Below, piece after piece: positions 1 through 12,413 of a stretch of 64,000 nt of DNA. A model generated the notes under the pieces. That model searched no databases and was not told the origin of the DNA. It was given only the letters and a program-made list of their open reading frames with translations. Every line of letters begins with the position of its first letter. The first letter of the stretch is position 1. Made by a program: the position numbers and the translations under genes. The DNA comes from Papaver somniferum (taxonomy: Eukaryota; Streptophyta; Magnoliopsida; Ranunculales; Papaveraceae), in contig NC_039364.1 of NCBI RefSeq assembly GCF_003573695.1, forward strand, positions 69,956,256-70,020,255. The letters are read 5' to 3'.

Positions 1-420
1 TTGGTTAGGTCATAGGGTTCGGTCGCTATGGTGTGTAGCGGGACAGAAGAATCTGATGATCAGCGTGTGAAAGACGTTGGATACGAAGATGGTTGGTAGA
101 TCTAACGGTGGTATGAGAGATGAATCACTTCGACCGTTGGATTGTGAAATACAACAAAGTCAACGGTGCTAGATGATGTTAGGTACTGTAGTGTAAAGCG
201 GTAGTATCTAATTTTGATGCACAGTCATAGGAGCGACCGTTGGATTCAAATACAATCTAATCTGAAGGCTTGGAATTTAAGCGCTGTGGTGTTTGTCAGA
301 GACTTCAGATTTTGATGCTCTATGAATGAGCGACCGTAGGATGATGAGTTGGATCCAATCTGACGGCTGAGAATGGAGGCGGTTTTGGTTATAGAAAATG
401 GGTTTGGGTAAGGGTTTTGG
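1..420. repeat. degenerate intergenic repeats
   Basis: About four diverged units share a core close to GACCGTTGGAT (near 71, 130, 235 and 331), each followed by a core like TCTGACGGCT or CTAACGGTG. Spacing is roughly 60-105 bases. No coding frame. Such motifs are common in plant intergenic repeats; I cannot name the family. Confidence 0.4.
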
Positions 421-898
421 GCCTTGGGTATGCCAAGCCCATATCTTCTTTAAGAGCAATTCTTCCTTCTTGAGCCCATTTCTCGTCTTTTGGGCTTATG
501 CGCACCATTCTTCGCGGCTTCCTTGCGTAATTTCTTCCGGCTTTTCACTACTTTTCTGCTCTTTTCCGCTCCGCAAGTCATCTAAACTTTATTTGGTACC
601 TAAAAATGCAAAATTAATTAAGAAAAATATTTATTCTTGAAAACAATGAAAATACAGAATATGGGATAAAATGTAGAATTAATGCACAACATATGAGTTA
701 AATGCCAACAAAAAGGGATAAATATATACAATATTTGGCACTCATCACATATGTATTAAAACTTTACATAGCTAAACAAACCATTCATTCAACAACTAGA
801 AATCCAACACTTGTTGTCCAAAATACGAAAACATGTCCCATAAACCTTAAAAAAAACATTTGTCCAACGATTAACCAGAAATAAACTAGAGACTGCAT
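421..898. other. no recognisable feature
   Basis: AT-rich sequence with only short chance frames. It lies just downstream of the minus-strand PMD gene and may hold its 3' untranslated region and polyadenylation signal, but I see no decisive site. Confidence 0.3.
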
Positions 899-3800
899 TC
901 ATTCACCACCACGACCACGACCACGACCACGGCCCCGTTTAGGAGCACCACCACTACTACTACCTTCACCACCACGACCACTACGAGCCTTTTTTTTGTC
1001 AGCATTCATCTTGGCTTGTGCTTCCCTCCTGGATTTTTCTTCCCTCTTTACTTCAGCATCATCTTGCTTGAACAATTCATGGGAATCCTCATTGTCAATA
1101 TTGCAAGCATAGTCAATGTGCTTGCTTTGCTCTTCGATAGACAAAGGCTTTCCTCTGTCTTTCGCGCAACACAACACCTTCACAAAGGTCTTCAACTGCT
1201 CCTTCTATTTTCAATTAAACAACAAACAATTAATATAATGATTCGATAATGTAATCTTAAAACAGTAAGAGCAACTCTAAAATACTTACAAAGAACTTAA
1301 GACTTATTGCTGGGTCTTTCGATGCCATCTTCCTCTTACGAGCCAAATCTTCAGCAGTCGGTTCCCTAATCACAGTAGGACGAGCCCAACCCAAGTACCA
1401 CGTCATGTATTTCTCACTAGCTTCATGACCGGTGGTCACCTCGTCCAAAAGACTCACATCGATTTTACGGGTACCTCTTCTTTCATCCCAATGTTCTTTA
1501 GTTGGTGCTGGAGTGTAAGAGACGTTAATAGTTTTTTGGGACATGGTGCATTCAGCTCTGTTCACAGTAAAGAACGACTTTTCTTCATCGAAATGAGGTT
1601 CTTCTTGGACGTAACCCAATTGTCGCATTACCCTATGTGGATCGTACATTGAATATCCACCATCCGTAGCCATTAAGGGTCCATAGTATAATGCAACTTC
1701 ATCTCTCCTTTGGATTAAACCTTGATTTCTAGCATCTCGATATGGATCAAATAACACATCATCCGCAGTCAATTTTTCGATGGCGATTCGGAGTTTGATA
1801 AGATTTTGCGGCATATCCTTATCCTGAATACCCTTAAAACTGTACCTTTGCGCTCTTGGCTTATCAACCGCAACATTCGCATCCACTTTGACGTAGGAGT
1901 TGGCTTTGAACAAGGAAGGGAAGTGCTCATATATCCAAACCTATGCAAAAAAAAAAAGTTTTGTAAGAATCTTATCTTACGAGAATTTTGCAAATATAAA
2001 TGATTTAGACAATAAAATTACCTGGAAGAGACATGTGTTTCCGTTAACTTGCGCAGTGACTTCCCTAGAACACTTTGTCAACTCATTGTTCAAGAAGACG
2101 ACCACCGCAGTACCCCAAGAATACTCATGCACCTTATCTAAGGGATCCAATAGTTGCATATAACTGGCGTCGACCAAGTTTCCGGAACTGTCAGGGAAGA
2201 TACATTTTCCCAGGACGTATAGAAAATAACCTGACGCGGTAGCATTGATTCGCACAGGGTTCACCCTTCCTTCCTTATCAAAGATTTTCTTGGTGTCAAA
2301 TAATGTGTCCCTCAACTTCTTCAGATTAAACTTCTTGCTTAGACGACCATCCTTCTTCTCAAGTATAGACTCCGTCTCAATCTGATTCCAACCAAACAAT
2401 TTCTGGCTCAATTTGTAAATATTCTTGAAAGAAAAATCATCATCGAAGCCCTCATTGATTGCTTTTCCCTCAACCTCGAGGCCTAGAATTTGATGATCAT
2501 CATCGAGAGTTATCACCATCTCACCGAGTGTGAATAACATTGTATCAGTCTCTCTGTAGAACCTCTCACAGAATGCAGATACGGTAACTCTATCATGCTC
2601 AATATTCGAACTCTCCACCGCAGGCTACAACCCAGAGTTCTTGACAATCACTTGCACCTCCTCACATTCTAGATTAAGATCCCAAGTCTTAGTCACTGAA
2701 CACGAAGCTTGGCGCCTCATGAGACGGACGACATGCTTGTGATCCTAAATACCAAAAAAAAACAAAATGAAAAGAAATACAAACACTTGACGCAAATTTA
2801 AGATAGTTACACACTTGAATAAAGAACAAAAACGGATTGAGATTACTTACGATAGTATTATGGATCGTACATGCCCATGAGTCTTTGTATCCAAAAAGAA
2901 CATGTCCACCATCTCTTGGGGTCCCCCTTGGAAGCCCACCTTTTTCAGTTTAATCATCAAGTGACGGGGAGGCATGTGGGAATCATATGGTTTAGTGATC
3001 ACCCTCTTCTTATTTCCGGTTTCAGTTGAAGTTGAAGCTTCTGTTTGTTGAACAATAGTTAGAGTTTGTTCTCCATCGCCCTCTTCTTCTTCTTCCACTT
3101 CCTCTTCAATAATTTCTTCTTAGATTTCCTTATCTTTATCTTCATTACCATCATCATCATCATCATCATCATCACCTCCTCCAACATTAGGCATTTCTTG
3201 ATCACCATCATCATCATCATCATCATTATTACCTCCTCCAGCAGCCGGAGTGCTTTCATCAACATCATCATCATCACCTCTTCTACCAGATGGAACTGAT
3301 TGGTCTTCATCTGGAGTATCGTCTGAATCACTGGGTTCAGATGGTGGTTCAGAATCATTCGGTACACGGATCTTGAATGTTCCCGGCACAACGTATGCCC
3401 CTCGATGTGTTGAAGTCAAGAGTTTTTCACCAACACGAGGAGGTCTTGAAGGATGGCTAAGAGATTTCAGAGCTTTCTTCTTTGCCTTTTGCAACCTGAA
3501 CAAGAACGATAAAGAAAACAATACATAAGTCGGCAGGGTCGACAAATATAACCCTATCGGCTACATAAAAGTCGGAAGGGTCGACTAAATAATGCATGTC
3601 GGCTGAAAAGAGGCCGACAGGGTATTATTCACATAACATGCCAGCTAATAACAAATATGAACACAGTAGATACAAGGATTTTCCACAAAACCAGTCAGCA
3701 AGGTCCATTATCCATACATTGTCGGCTTACGAACAACCGGCATGGTTTTATACAAATAACATTCCGACTTTTAAAATTCAAGGCATCAGGAGACAAAAAA

Positions 3801-4260
3801 AAAATGAAATATAGCTGGCAAGGTAAAAATATATAACCAACCCGGCTTAAAAAAAAACTGACGCCGACAGGGTCATGGGTTGAATATCTTGCCGACCCTG
3901 CTAGTAGCAGTTACAGATACTAAACAGCCGGCATGTTCTTCAATCTAATAGCTTGCCGGCCAGCACTAAATATGAAATGTCGGTAGGATCGATAACATAA
4001 TACCCTGCCGGACAAATAACTGCAAATTCACAAATTTGATTTTTCTGACCTAATTTGACATGCAAACATGAAATTGAAGTATTGGAGTGAGTTTAAGTAG
4101 GCCCTTACCATTTCTTCCGTTTGAGCGGCTTCGATTTCTTCTACTTCAACGTTTTTTTCTTCACTTTCTTTTGAACCAAACTTGCAATTCCAGGGTTATA
4201 CTCATTGGGTTTTCGATTAGCTTCTTTCATACGATTTCCCTTCCGTCGTGGTGGATCCAT
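899..4260 (-). pseudogene. free-standing plant mobile domain (PMD) gene, broken
   Basis: A five-exon gene can be read on the minus strand: exons 4260-4109, 3495-2851, 2744-2022, 1940-1290 and 1204-899, with GT/AG borders. Exons 3-4 encode a PMD (MAIN/MAIL1-like, also called aminotransferase-like): CERFYRETDTMLF, GEMVITLDDDHQILGL, YSWGTAVVVFL and, across the exon 3/4 splice, WIYEHFPSLF. Exon 1 is basic, exon 2 carries a long acidic Asp/Glu tract, and the C-terminus is RG-rich, suggesting a nuclear protein. In-frame stops occur at 4141-4143 (TAG), 3120-3122 (TAA) and 2625-2627 (TAG), and the end of exon 2 reads best in another frame, so a frameshift or unseen splice is likely. Host PMD proteins act in silencing and genome stability; PMDs also occur inside transposons. 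I call it a decayed gene, of host or mobile origin. Confidence 0.8.
3528..4030. repeat. short repeat array in intron 1 of the PMD gene
   Basis: The intron holds about a dozen diverged copies of a core such as GTCGGCAGGGTCGAC, GCCGACAGGGT or TTGCCGGC, spaced about 25-60 bases, alternating in orientation and largely self-complementary. Nothing similar is seen in the flanking exons. Confidence 0.6.
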
Positions 4261-4460
4261 TGATGAAGATTAATCGCAGTTTTCAAATCGACGATTTTAA
4301 CGAATTAATCGACGAGTTTCGATGATGGGGGATGGAGGAGCCGGTAATGTGTTTGAGGAGGAGAATAAGAAGAGAAGAAGATGAAATGAAGAGAATGAAA
4401 ACTGATTTAGGGTAATTAGGATTATAATGGGAAAGGGTAGTTTTGTAACTTACCCATTAG
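4261..4460 (-). promoter_or_regulatory. CT-rich leader upstream of the PMD gene
   Basis: Read on the minus strand, the 200 bases before the start codon at 4260 are rich in CTTCTTCT-like stretches, as in plant 5' untranslated leaders. A TATAAT-like sequence lies near 4420. No transcription start can be fixed. Confidence 0.3.
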
Positions 4461-4496
4461 GAGTCCCCCTAGAACCCTTGAGAATAGTCCCTTTAA

Positions 4497-4536
4497 AATT
4501 GGGTATACCCCAATTAATCTGGGTATATCCCAATCA
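4497..4536. repeat. paired near-palindromes
   Basis: Two neighbouring near-palindromes, TTGGGTATACCCCAA and TGGGTATATCCCA, lie 6-10 bases apart upstream of the PMD gene. They could be a transposon terminus or a protein-binding site; I found no partner at the other side of the gene. Confidence 0.35.
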
Positions 4537-4540
4537 AGCC

Positions 4541-6130
4541 AGGTTAAATGAAGCGATTTGGTCCTGGAAAAAAAAAAAGAAAAGATAATTAGATCGTAAT
4601 AAATTACATAGAACAGATGAAATTAGACACGATTAGGGGCAGTAATAAACTTTTACTCTGTTTTGGAGCGTGCACCTAGGGAAGCCAACTCCATATATAC
4701 TTATGGCGTCATCACTCCGTTGTCCTAACTCTTTTTTGAGGGGGTTTATATGTATTGTATTTGTAGGGTAATGGGGCCGTTTAAAACAGCTGTCAGAACC
4801 CTTCCTCACCTCACATGGGTTCGGCGTGAGACTCGAAGTCTCTTTCTACCCCGTCACGCAAGCAGAAAAAGCATAGTGAAATCCAGCTTGAGGGTGGGGA
4901 CACATGTCATGGTAATAAGTGTCGGTTGGAATCTACGAGGCAAATGAATGACGCCATCTCTTTCTAATTTTTCATGAAATCTTGATTGACATTTAGGAGA
5001 CAAGATTTTCAATGTATTTACTGATAAGTCCCTGAGTTAGGAATACTTGTCTGACTCGTTCTGAACCAATAACACTATTGTCCTTCAGATGTTTTCCCCC
5101 TTATCTTAAATCATTTAATTAATACGTGTTCTGCCCTTGTGGCCTGTGGGTCTGTTTAAGGGACGTGGGTCCCGTTTAAGTTTTTTTTTCCCGGTCTTGT
5201 CAAACAGCCTTGCATGTGGGACCTGCTAACTTTTGTATTTTTTGGTAGGACACTGGGAGTCTGGGACTGATAAGTTGTAACAATAAAGAAAGATGAAAGA
5301 AATCTGATCAGCCATTTCGTTTTGTTTTTGGAGAACCAAAACATCCAAAATTTGGACAAGTACAGTGTTGGACTGCTTCCCGCTGTGTCGGGTACCGTTC
5401 CATGAGTGCACAACTTTTTTTCTTTTTCTTTGTCGTTGTTTTTTCTCTTTTTTAAACATTTTATCTTTTATGAAGCACAATTATTTTTTATTACTCCGTA
5501 TACAAGTAATAAAAAATACTACAAAGTTGACAGTGAGCCGGTTCCCCAGAGATTTGCAGGAGGCTACATTTTGCGTCTCATACTTGGACGTATATTTCTA
5601 TTTATTTGGCTACGGCCTTTTCCGTCACAATCTTAACAAAGGATATAAGCGTTGCATATGAAGAGTAGCTGGCTCCTTTTTGCTGAACGTGTACGATATG
5701 CGTCTGCAAATGGAGGGGGCATGTGTCAAGTAATTCAAAAAAAATTTCTAAAGATATCAGTGATGTCCCCCTCAATTGATACCGCGAACGATTTGCGTAA
5801 CACGAGCAATGACTTGCTGCTATTATTATAAGATAGATAAATCGCATGCTGTCAATTTTAGGTTTAATGTGAACTCAACAAATGGTCAAATCCTCAAATT
5901 TGAAATTTGAAGCTCCGTACACCGTAGCAGAAGATTAGTTGCGTGACTAATGTTCCATCGCGTGGCACAAGTTGTGTCGCTGAGCGACGAAGGTTACAGC
6001 TCACGACTAAACTTGTGTGATCAACAGCTATATTCAATGACTCTTTTTGAATTCTCCATAAATACTTATTATTTCATTCATTCAAATTGAGTGAATCAAT
6101 TGCAACGTTGAGTGCAATCTTCATAATATT
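4541..6130. other. 1.6 kb without a recognisable gene
   Basis: Only short chance frames. It contains T-rich runs near 5178 and 5407-5465 and a direct repeat (AATCAATTGCAACGTTG near 6094, AATCAACTGCAACGTTG near 6134) just before the LINE reading frame. No LINE endonuclease domain is detectable here, so the LINE is truncated rather than extended into this stretch. Confidence 0.5.
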
Positions 6131-9100
6131 CAGAATCAACTGCAACGTTGTTATGATGATAATTTGCCAGTTTCTCATCCTTTGATTCGACAGTTAAGTT
6201 CTTCTCTTCAACAGTGGCTAACAATTCAGAAAGAATTCTCTATGCAAAAGGCAGGTGACAAGTTTTTTGAAGCAGATAGGAATACATCATATTTTCACTC
6301 AATGGCTAATTTCAATAAAAAGAGATCCAACATTCAGGCTATTCAAGGGCCTTTGGGTATTTGGTATGACGATCGGAGTAACATTGAGTCTATTTTTCTT
6401 AACCATTTTGTGAATATTTCAACTACTTCTAAGCCGCAGATTAATCAAGATATTTTGCAGCTGTTTTCTCCTTGTATCACAGAAGACCAAAACTTTCAGC
6501 TTATCCGAGTTCCTGATGCTCAAGAAATTAAGGATGTTGTCTTTCAGATTAGACCTTGGGCTTCTCCAGGTAATGACGGATTCCAAACTGCTTTCTATCA
6601 ACAATGCTGGGAGACAGTTGGATCTGGGGTAATCTCCATGGTTCAGTACTTCTTTACCTTCAAGCATATGCTCAAGGCTATAAATCATACATATCAAGTT
6701 CTGATACCCAAAACTCATAACCCTCAAACACCAGCTGACTACAGACCAATTAGTCTGTGCAATGTTAGTTACAAAATCATCTCAAAATTTTTGGCGAACC
6801 GTCTTAAACCTTTATTGTCTGACATTATTTCTCCTACTCAAACTGCCTTTGTTACAGGCAGACATATCCATGATAATGTTATTATAGCACAGGATATTCT
6901 GCATAGTATGAAAATTAAGAAGATAAATAAGGCTTTGGTAGGTTTAAAGTTAGATATGTCGAAAGCATTCGACCGGGTAGAATGGTCTTTTTTATTATCA
7001 ATTTTTCGCCAACTGGGTTTTCATGATGATTGGATTTCTTTGATTGATCAGTGCGTATCCACAACAAATATTTCTATACTTATCAATGGTACTTCTAGTT
7101 CTTCATTTTGTCCAACCCGCGGCTTACGCCAAGGAGACCCTTTGTCTCCTTATTTATTTTTGTTCATCATGTAATCGTTTTCTAGACTTTTACAGCATAA
7201 TGTTGATTCTGGTCTTCTCAATTGTATTAAAATTAACCATCATTGTCTTCCTATCAATCATCTGTTTTTTGCAGATGATTGTTTGTTATTCTTTCAAGCT
7301 AATTCTGCTCAAATGAATCATCTTAGACATCTGATTCAATCTTTTGGACAAGCCTCGGGTCAGGTTATTAACATGCAGAAGTCAACTTTATTTTTTGGTA
7401 AGCACACTTCAATTGCTCACAAGTCTAGTATTTCTAGCATTCTTAATATGAAAGTTATGGGGTTGGGTGAAAAATATTTGGGCGTTCCTCTTTTGATGCA
7501 TAGATCAAGACAAAAAAATTGTAAAGGTATTCTTGATAACATGACTAACCGGTTACAGGGCTGGCATAGTAAAATGGTTAACCAAGCAGGAAGAACAACT
7601 CAAGTGAATGCAGTGCTGAGTACAATGCGTATGTATCAAATGCAGATCCTTAAATTGCCAGAAACAACAATTCATCAAATGGACAACATCCAAAGGCGTT
7701 ACTGGTGGAATAATTTTACCAACGATCATCCACGACAACTTATTAGATGGAAAAAGGTATGTGTACCTAAAAGATTTGGAGGTCTAGGTCTTAAAAATTT
7801 AACCAATTACAATTTAGCTCTTCTTGCGAAATTGGCCTGGCAATTATTACATAATCAAGATGCTATTTGGGCAAAATTGTTGAAAGGTAAATATTTTCCT
7901 CATAATGATCTGCAATTCTTCCCTCCACCGGAAACTAACAATGCAAGTTGGGTATGGCAGAGTATATGTGTTGGGCTTGAAATTGTTCTTAGAAATGCAA
8001 AATGGCAAGTAGGTAATGATACTCGCATCAATATCTGGACTGCCAATTGGATTCCTTCCATGCAGACTGCAATTCAAGATTGGAGTGATCTGAATACAAG
8101 TAATATTCAATGGGTTTCGGAACTATTTGATCCTCTCACTCAGCAATGGAATATTCCGCTTCTTCGCCTTTTATTTTCTGCAGACCAGGTGAACTCTATT
8201 CTCACTATTCCTTTACAATTAGATCAGGAAGATAAGTTGGTCTGGCCTTTTACTAGTACTGGCATGTTTACAACTGCTTCAGCGTACAAGATGCTTTGTG
8301 AAAAGGATCTGCATATGGATATTTCAATGGGTTTATCTCAGCAATTTTGGTTAGCATTCTGGAAATTGAAAGTACCATAAAAGTTTCAAATTTTTATGTG
8401 GAAAGGAATACATGATGTTATACCTGTGAAAGCTCGCATTTTTAGGCATCTGAATGCTGATGATAAAATATGTGTTCTGTGTAGTATGAATCAAACTGAA
8501 GATCTGGACCATTTGCTACTTCATTGTTCATTCTCTCAAGCTATATGGAAGACTTTTTTTTCCTAATCAGTTCGTTTCCATTGTGCAGCATCCCTCGGTT
8601 CTCTCCTGGATTCAGACTTGGCAGCTTAAGGGTTCGAATATAACGATCAAACACACACCTCTAGCTGTACACTTAGCTCTCTGTATAATGCACTTCATTT
8701 GGAAACATAGATGTAGGGCTGTTTTCAGCAATATAACACCCAATCATCGAACTGTCATACATCAGATAAACTCTTACAGGGCACAACATCATTTAGATAC
8801 CTCATTTGTTGCTCATGATCATTATCATTTACAGAACTACATCTTACATCTGCCTTGGGTTCCTCCTCCTGTTAAGTTCTTAAAGATAAATATTGATGCT
8901 TCATATAATTCTGAATCTTTGTTAGCTGGTATTGGTATTATAACTAGGAATTCTGCAGGGGCATATGTCATGGGAAGGGGAACTTTGAAAAGATCTATAA
9001 ATGTTGAGCAAGCTGAAGCCTGGGCTATGTTAGAGGCTATGCAAATAGCAGCTTCAAATGGCTGGTCTAATGTCATTTTTGAGACAGACAATCTGAGTAT

Positions 9101-9349
9101 CAGTAACTTTTTACAGCATCAAACTAGTCTTTGTCAGTGGCAGTGTTTACCTCTTCTTAGAAATTGTGTTAATATATGTAATAGTTACCCTGTGTGGTCT
9201 TGTGAGTTTGTTTACAGGTCTTGTAATAAAGCTGCAGATGCTTTAGCAAAGGCAGCTCGAAAACAAAATTTATGTGGGGAGTGGTGGGGTTATTCACCTG
9301 ACTTAGTAATTCCTTACATAAATCATGATGTAAGTAATATGTTTATGTA
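6131..9349 (+). mobile_element. 5'-truncated L1-type LINE: RT and RNase H, broken
   Basis: One reading frame runs from about 6140 to 8562. It starts in the linker between endonuclease and RT ([10 protein letters not shown]), then gives RT motifs [38 protein letters not shown] and the catalytic FADD at 7268-7279. A zinc-finger-like connector follows (CVLCSMNQTEDLDHLLLHC). TAA stops interrupt it at 7172-7174 and 8378-8380, and one extra T in the run 8554-8561 shifts the frame into the RNase H part. The apurinic endonuclease and ORF1 are missing, as in 5'-truncated plant L1 insertions. I found no clear poly-A tail or target-site duplication, so the edges are approximate. It cannot move by itself. 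Confidence 0.9.
8583..9349 (+). pseudogene. RNase H domain of the LINE (frameshifted part)
   Basis: About 255 codons, open but out of frame with the upstream RT because of the extra T at 8554-8561. The plant RNase H fold (RVT_3 type) is seen in NIDASYNSESLLAGIGII, then VEQAEAWAMLEA, FETDNLSI and CNKAADALAK, which supply the expected acidic residues. It would degrade RNA in the RNA-DNA hybrid during retrotransposition. No start codon of its own is needed; it is the C-terminal end of the LINE polyprotein. Confidence 0.85.
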
Positions 9350-9453
9350 ATATACAGTTTGTCTTTGGATAAAAATAAATTCAAGTTTCTTCACACTTCA
9401 AATCTCATACTAATTTATTATAATTTTAATTAAATTTTTCCAATCTCCTGAAA

Positions 9454-9588
9454 GATGGCTCAACCCATAGTTCGTGGTCCTAAGCATACCCGAGCAGAAG
9501 AAAATTTTCAATATACAGAAACTATGTATTACGATCTCATCTTGATGCAGCACAACACCGAGTTTGAACTTTTGGTAAAGCGTTCATG
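9454..9588 (+). CDS. possible small exon or 44-codon frame, unknown
   Basis: An ATG-started frame of 44 codons begins MAQPIVRGPKHTRAEENF and ends at TGA. A possible splice donor (GTAAAG) lies near its end, and a second open stretch (RNDQDGKAKLSLSMVFEI) begins at 9761 behind a possible acceptor and runs into the LTR starting at 9833. Together they could be a host gene or its remnant interrupted by that LTR. I recognise no domain; chance is possible. Confidence 0.25.
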
Positions 9589-9832
9589 AAAAGTTCTCCA
9601 GTGATACCGGAAACCCGAGTGATCATAATGCATTTGGCGTACAATATCGTTATCTCATAATTAGTAAAGGAGTAATTGAATTTGCATTTTTAACCATGCA
9701 AGTCAATTGATTTAAAATGAGGGGTGAACTGGTGCTAATTTGGTAATAATATCTTTAGAGGAATGACCAAGATGGAAAAGCAAAACTTTCGCTTTCCATG
9801 GTTTTCGAAATCCTTAAGGTGTTGAACAGAAC

Positions 9833-12413
9833 TGTTAGAGTGAATGCTCGGTTGAACCTACATACCTTGGTATGTCAAGTATGTTGTCATATTTTAGTTT
9901 CCAAAACTAACTTTTGATTTATCCTACTAAAGTGAGCTTCCATTTAAATAGATTAGGTAGTACAATCTTAGGATTTTAATAGTTGATCATGATTCAAAGA
10001 ACATCATATCACAGGTTAGCTTCTTGCTAAGTCTAGTGATGTTTCGACTTCCAAGGTACTTGTTTGTTTAGAACTCGAAACTAAGCTTAAGAGAATAACA
10101 CAAGCGTTAATGAAATTTCAAGGCTTACAAATTCATTCTTGAGTTTGTAATATTTGTGTTTTTTTGGTAGTTTACTGCTAATCATTTTCAATCACTTAAG
10201 TTGACAAACTTATGAATTAAGTTTGTGAATTAGTTAGCTTGCAGAACTCAAAATATAACATAAAGAAAGTCTTAAAGTTTGCAAGCCTAACATGGTGAGT
10301 TCGCAAACCTACTCTAGAAAAATTCTCTGAAAACTTTTGAGTTTTGATTTCGCAAACCTATATAAGAAAAAAAAATTCTCCTGAGCTATATTGTCGTTTA
10401 TGTTTGCAAACCTATATAGGTGAATTCGCGAACCTAATATAAGATAAATTTCCTGAGAGTTTAGAAAATTTGAGCCGCGAACCTAAAGAGGTGAATTCAG
10501 CAACATAGTTTTGTTCTCTTGAGACTTTTTAACATTTGAGTTCGCAAACCTAAAGAGATGAATTCGCGAGCCTAACAAGAATACGTTATCCTATAGACAT
10601 TTTGCATATGATTTCATGGACATTCCTATTTGTGTCTGCGAACCTACAAACGCAAAATTCTGTATTTTCTCTATTCTGGTTCACGGACTTAAAACTTGTT
10701 GGTCATGAACCTAAACCTTAATGAGTCGATCCATAAACTCTAATATATCTGGGTTAATTCATTCTTCTTCTTTGGACTTCAAGGTAAAAAATATTCACCC
10801 TTATAAATTGCTACTTCTTAGATAAGTTTTTTGGTTAGTAAGTCTAGTTCTTTTCTTGAAAGTTTAAATTTATCTTTGGTAGTAATTATTTTCATAAAAT
10901 TCACTTGAGCTAACAATTGTTTACAACTTCAAACCATGTAAAAAACCTCATTACAAGTCTAGCTAGTTATTTCCAAATAAACAGTCCTCTGTATCTTAGA
11001 AAACTAATGTGATTTAGTGGTTGAGAATTTACTTGGGTTGCAAGAAATTCATTGCTTAAATCGTAAACAACCCTACCTTGATTGATCATTATATCATGGA
11101 GATATCAACAACACTAAAAACTCAATCCCTATACTCTTGTGTATCTTGTTGCAAAGTTGTCTTATAAGTACCTAAGGATTTTTGAGATCTAAGGTTCGAC
11201 TTTGAAAAACTTCACTTGGGATTCATAAAGCACATGTTCGCTTATCTTGGAACAAAGATAGTTCTGTAACTTGTATCTGTATTTGTGTTGCTTATATTTA
11301 GTATCTTTTCTAATGTCCTTCTCCTTTGATTTAAGGTCATTCGAGTATTACAAATCAAATCCTAGTTCGATCGAAAACTACGAGCATGATTGAGTATAAC
11401 TCTTATCTATTTAAATCATATTTGTGATTTTTTCACAAGAATACATCTTAGATTAAGTTCTAGTTGTGATTCCTATGTAGATAGAAGATTAGGTATCTCT
11501 ATAAGTTTTGAAGAGTATAAACCCTAGTCTTGAATTTAAATTCATGTGAATTCAGGCAACTGATTTCTATTATTGATCTAGAATCGACAAGAGATCACCA
11601 TGCATCATGTTAAAGGCAGGGTAGCATATCGATATCCATTCTCGGCTGAATGATATGGATCTATGACTCTGAACAAGCTTATATGAAAACTCATGACAAG
11701 CTGCACAACAAAATACTTTTTTGAAACATCGTAGCTACATTCACAAAATCAAATAATTTTCGTTCCAGATGCAAAAACTACAAAAATCTAGAATTTTATG
11801 TCAGCCACAAAGTTTGCGTAATTTACTCAATTTTGTGTCAGACATCAAATTTGCTCAATATTGTACTAGACACAAAATTTTCCTAACATGATGATCATAT
11901 GCATAATAGCATGAGATATCAGGATATTCTTTAGGTTTTTGAGATTCGACAAATTCACCTTCTATTAGTGGTCTTTTCTTCTTCCCCTTGGTTCCAAAAC
12001 CGTTAACCTTATCAAGTGATTCTTACATACATTCGCAAGAAGAAATGCGAGAAGTAGAAGACATTCTTGAAAAAAATAACCTAGAGTGAAAGATCTCAAC
12101 TCAATAGGGTTGGTATATAAACGGTTTCCCAGAGAAGATCATATTTCAACCCAAAAGTTTTAAACAGTACGTGACCTACTTTATATAGGGTACCCGTACG
12201 AAACACGAACATCCTATCTTAACCCAAAAGTTTTAAATGGTTTTAAATGACTTCTAGAGAGCACCGCATATTATTAGATACTACATTGACCAATTCTCAC
12301 AGCGTAATAGTCACATAAATTTTTTTGCTACACGTCTTAGCTCAATAAATCTACATTCTCAAGAGAAGAAAAATTTAGAGCACAAGAATAGCAAAGTGTA
12401 GCTCATCTAAACA
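9833..12413 (+). mobile_element. LTR of a copia family (here G), probably solo
   Basis: It opens with TGTTAGAGTGAATGCTCGG, and the next 80 bases match the start of the D-family LTRs (17452, 22706) closely. No primer site or gag follows, so it looks solo. The right end is uncertain: ...TAAACA at 12413 is followed by AGAAC, identical to the five bases before 9833, while an alternative end at 12205 is followed by CGAAC. The length of 2.4-2.6 kb suits its relatives. It carries its own repeat array (10225-10720). Confidence 0.55.
10225..10720 (+). repeat. TTCGCGAACCTA array in LTR G
   Basis: About ten to twelve diverged copies of a unit such as GAATTCGCGAACCTA or TTCGCAAACCTATATA, spaced 20-60 bases, several holding the palindrome TTCGCGAA. 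The position in the LTR corresponds to that of the arrays in D- and E-family LTRs. Confidence 0.65.

Noticed and set aside
3066..3391. Frames on both strands rich in Ile/Thr or Met over 3066-3391
   Set aside because: They are shadows of the acidic GAT/GAA repeat tract in exon 2 of the PMD gene.
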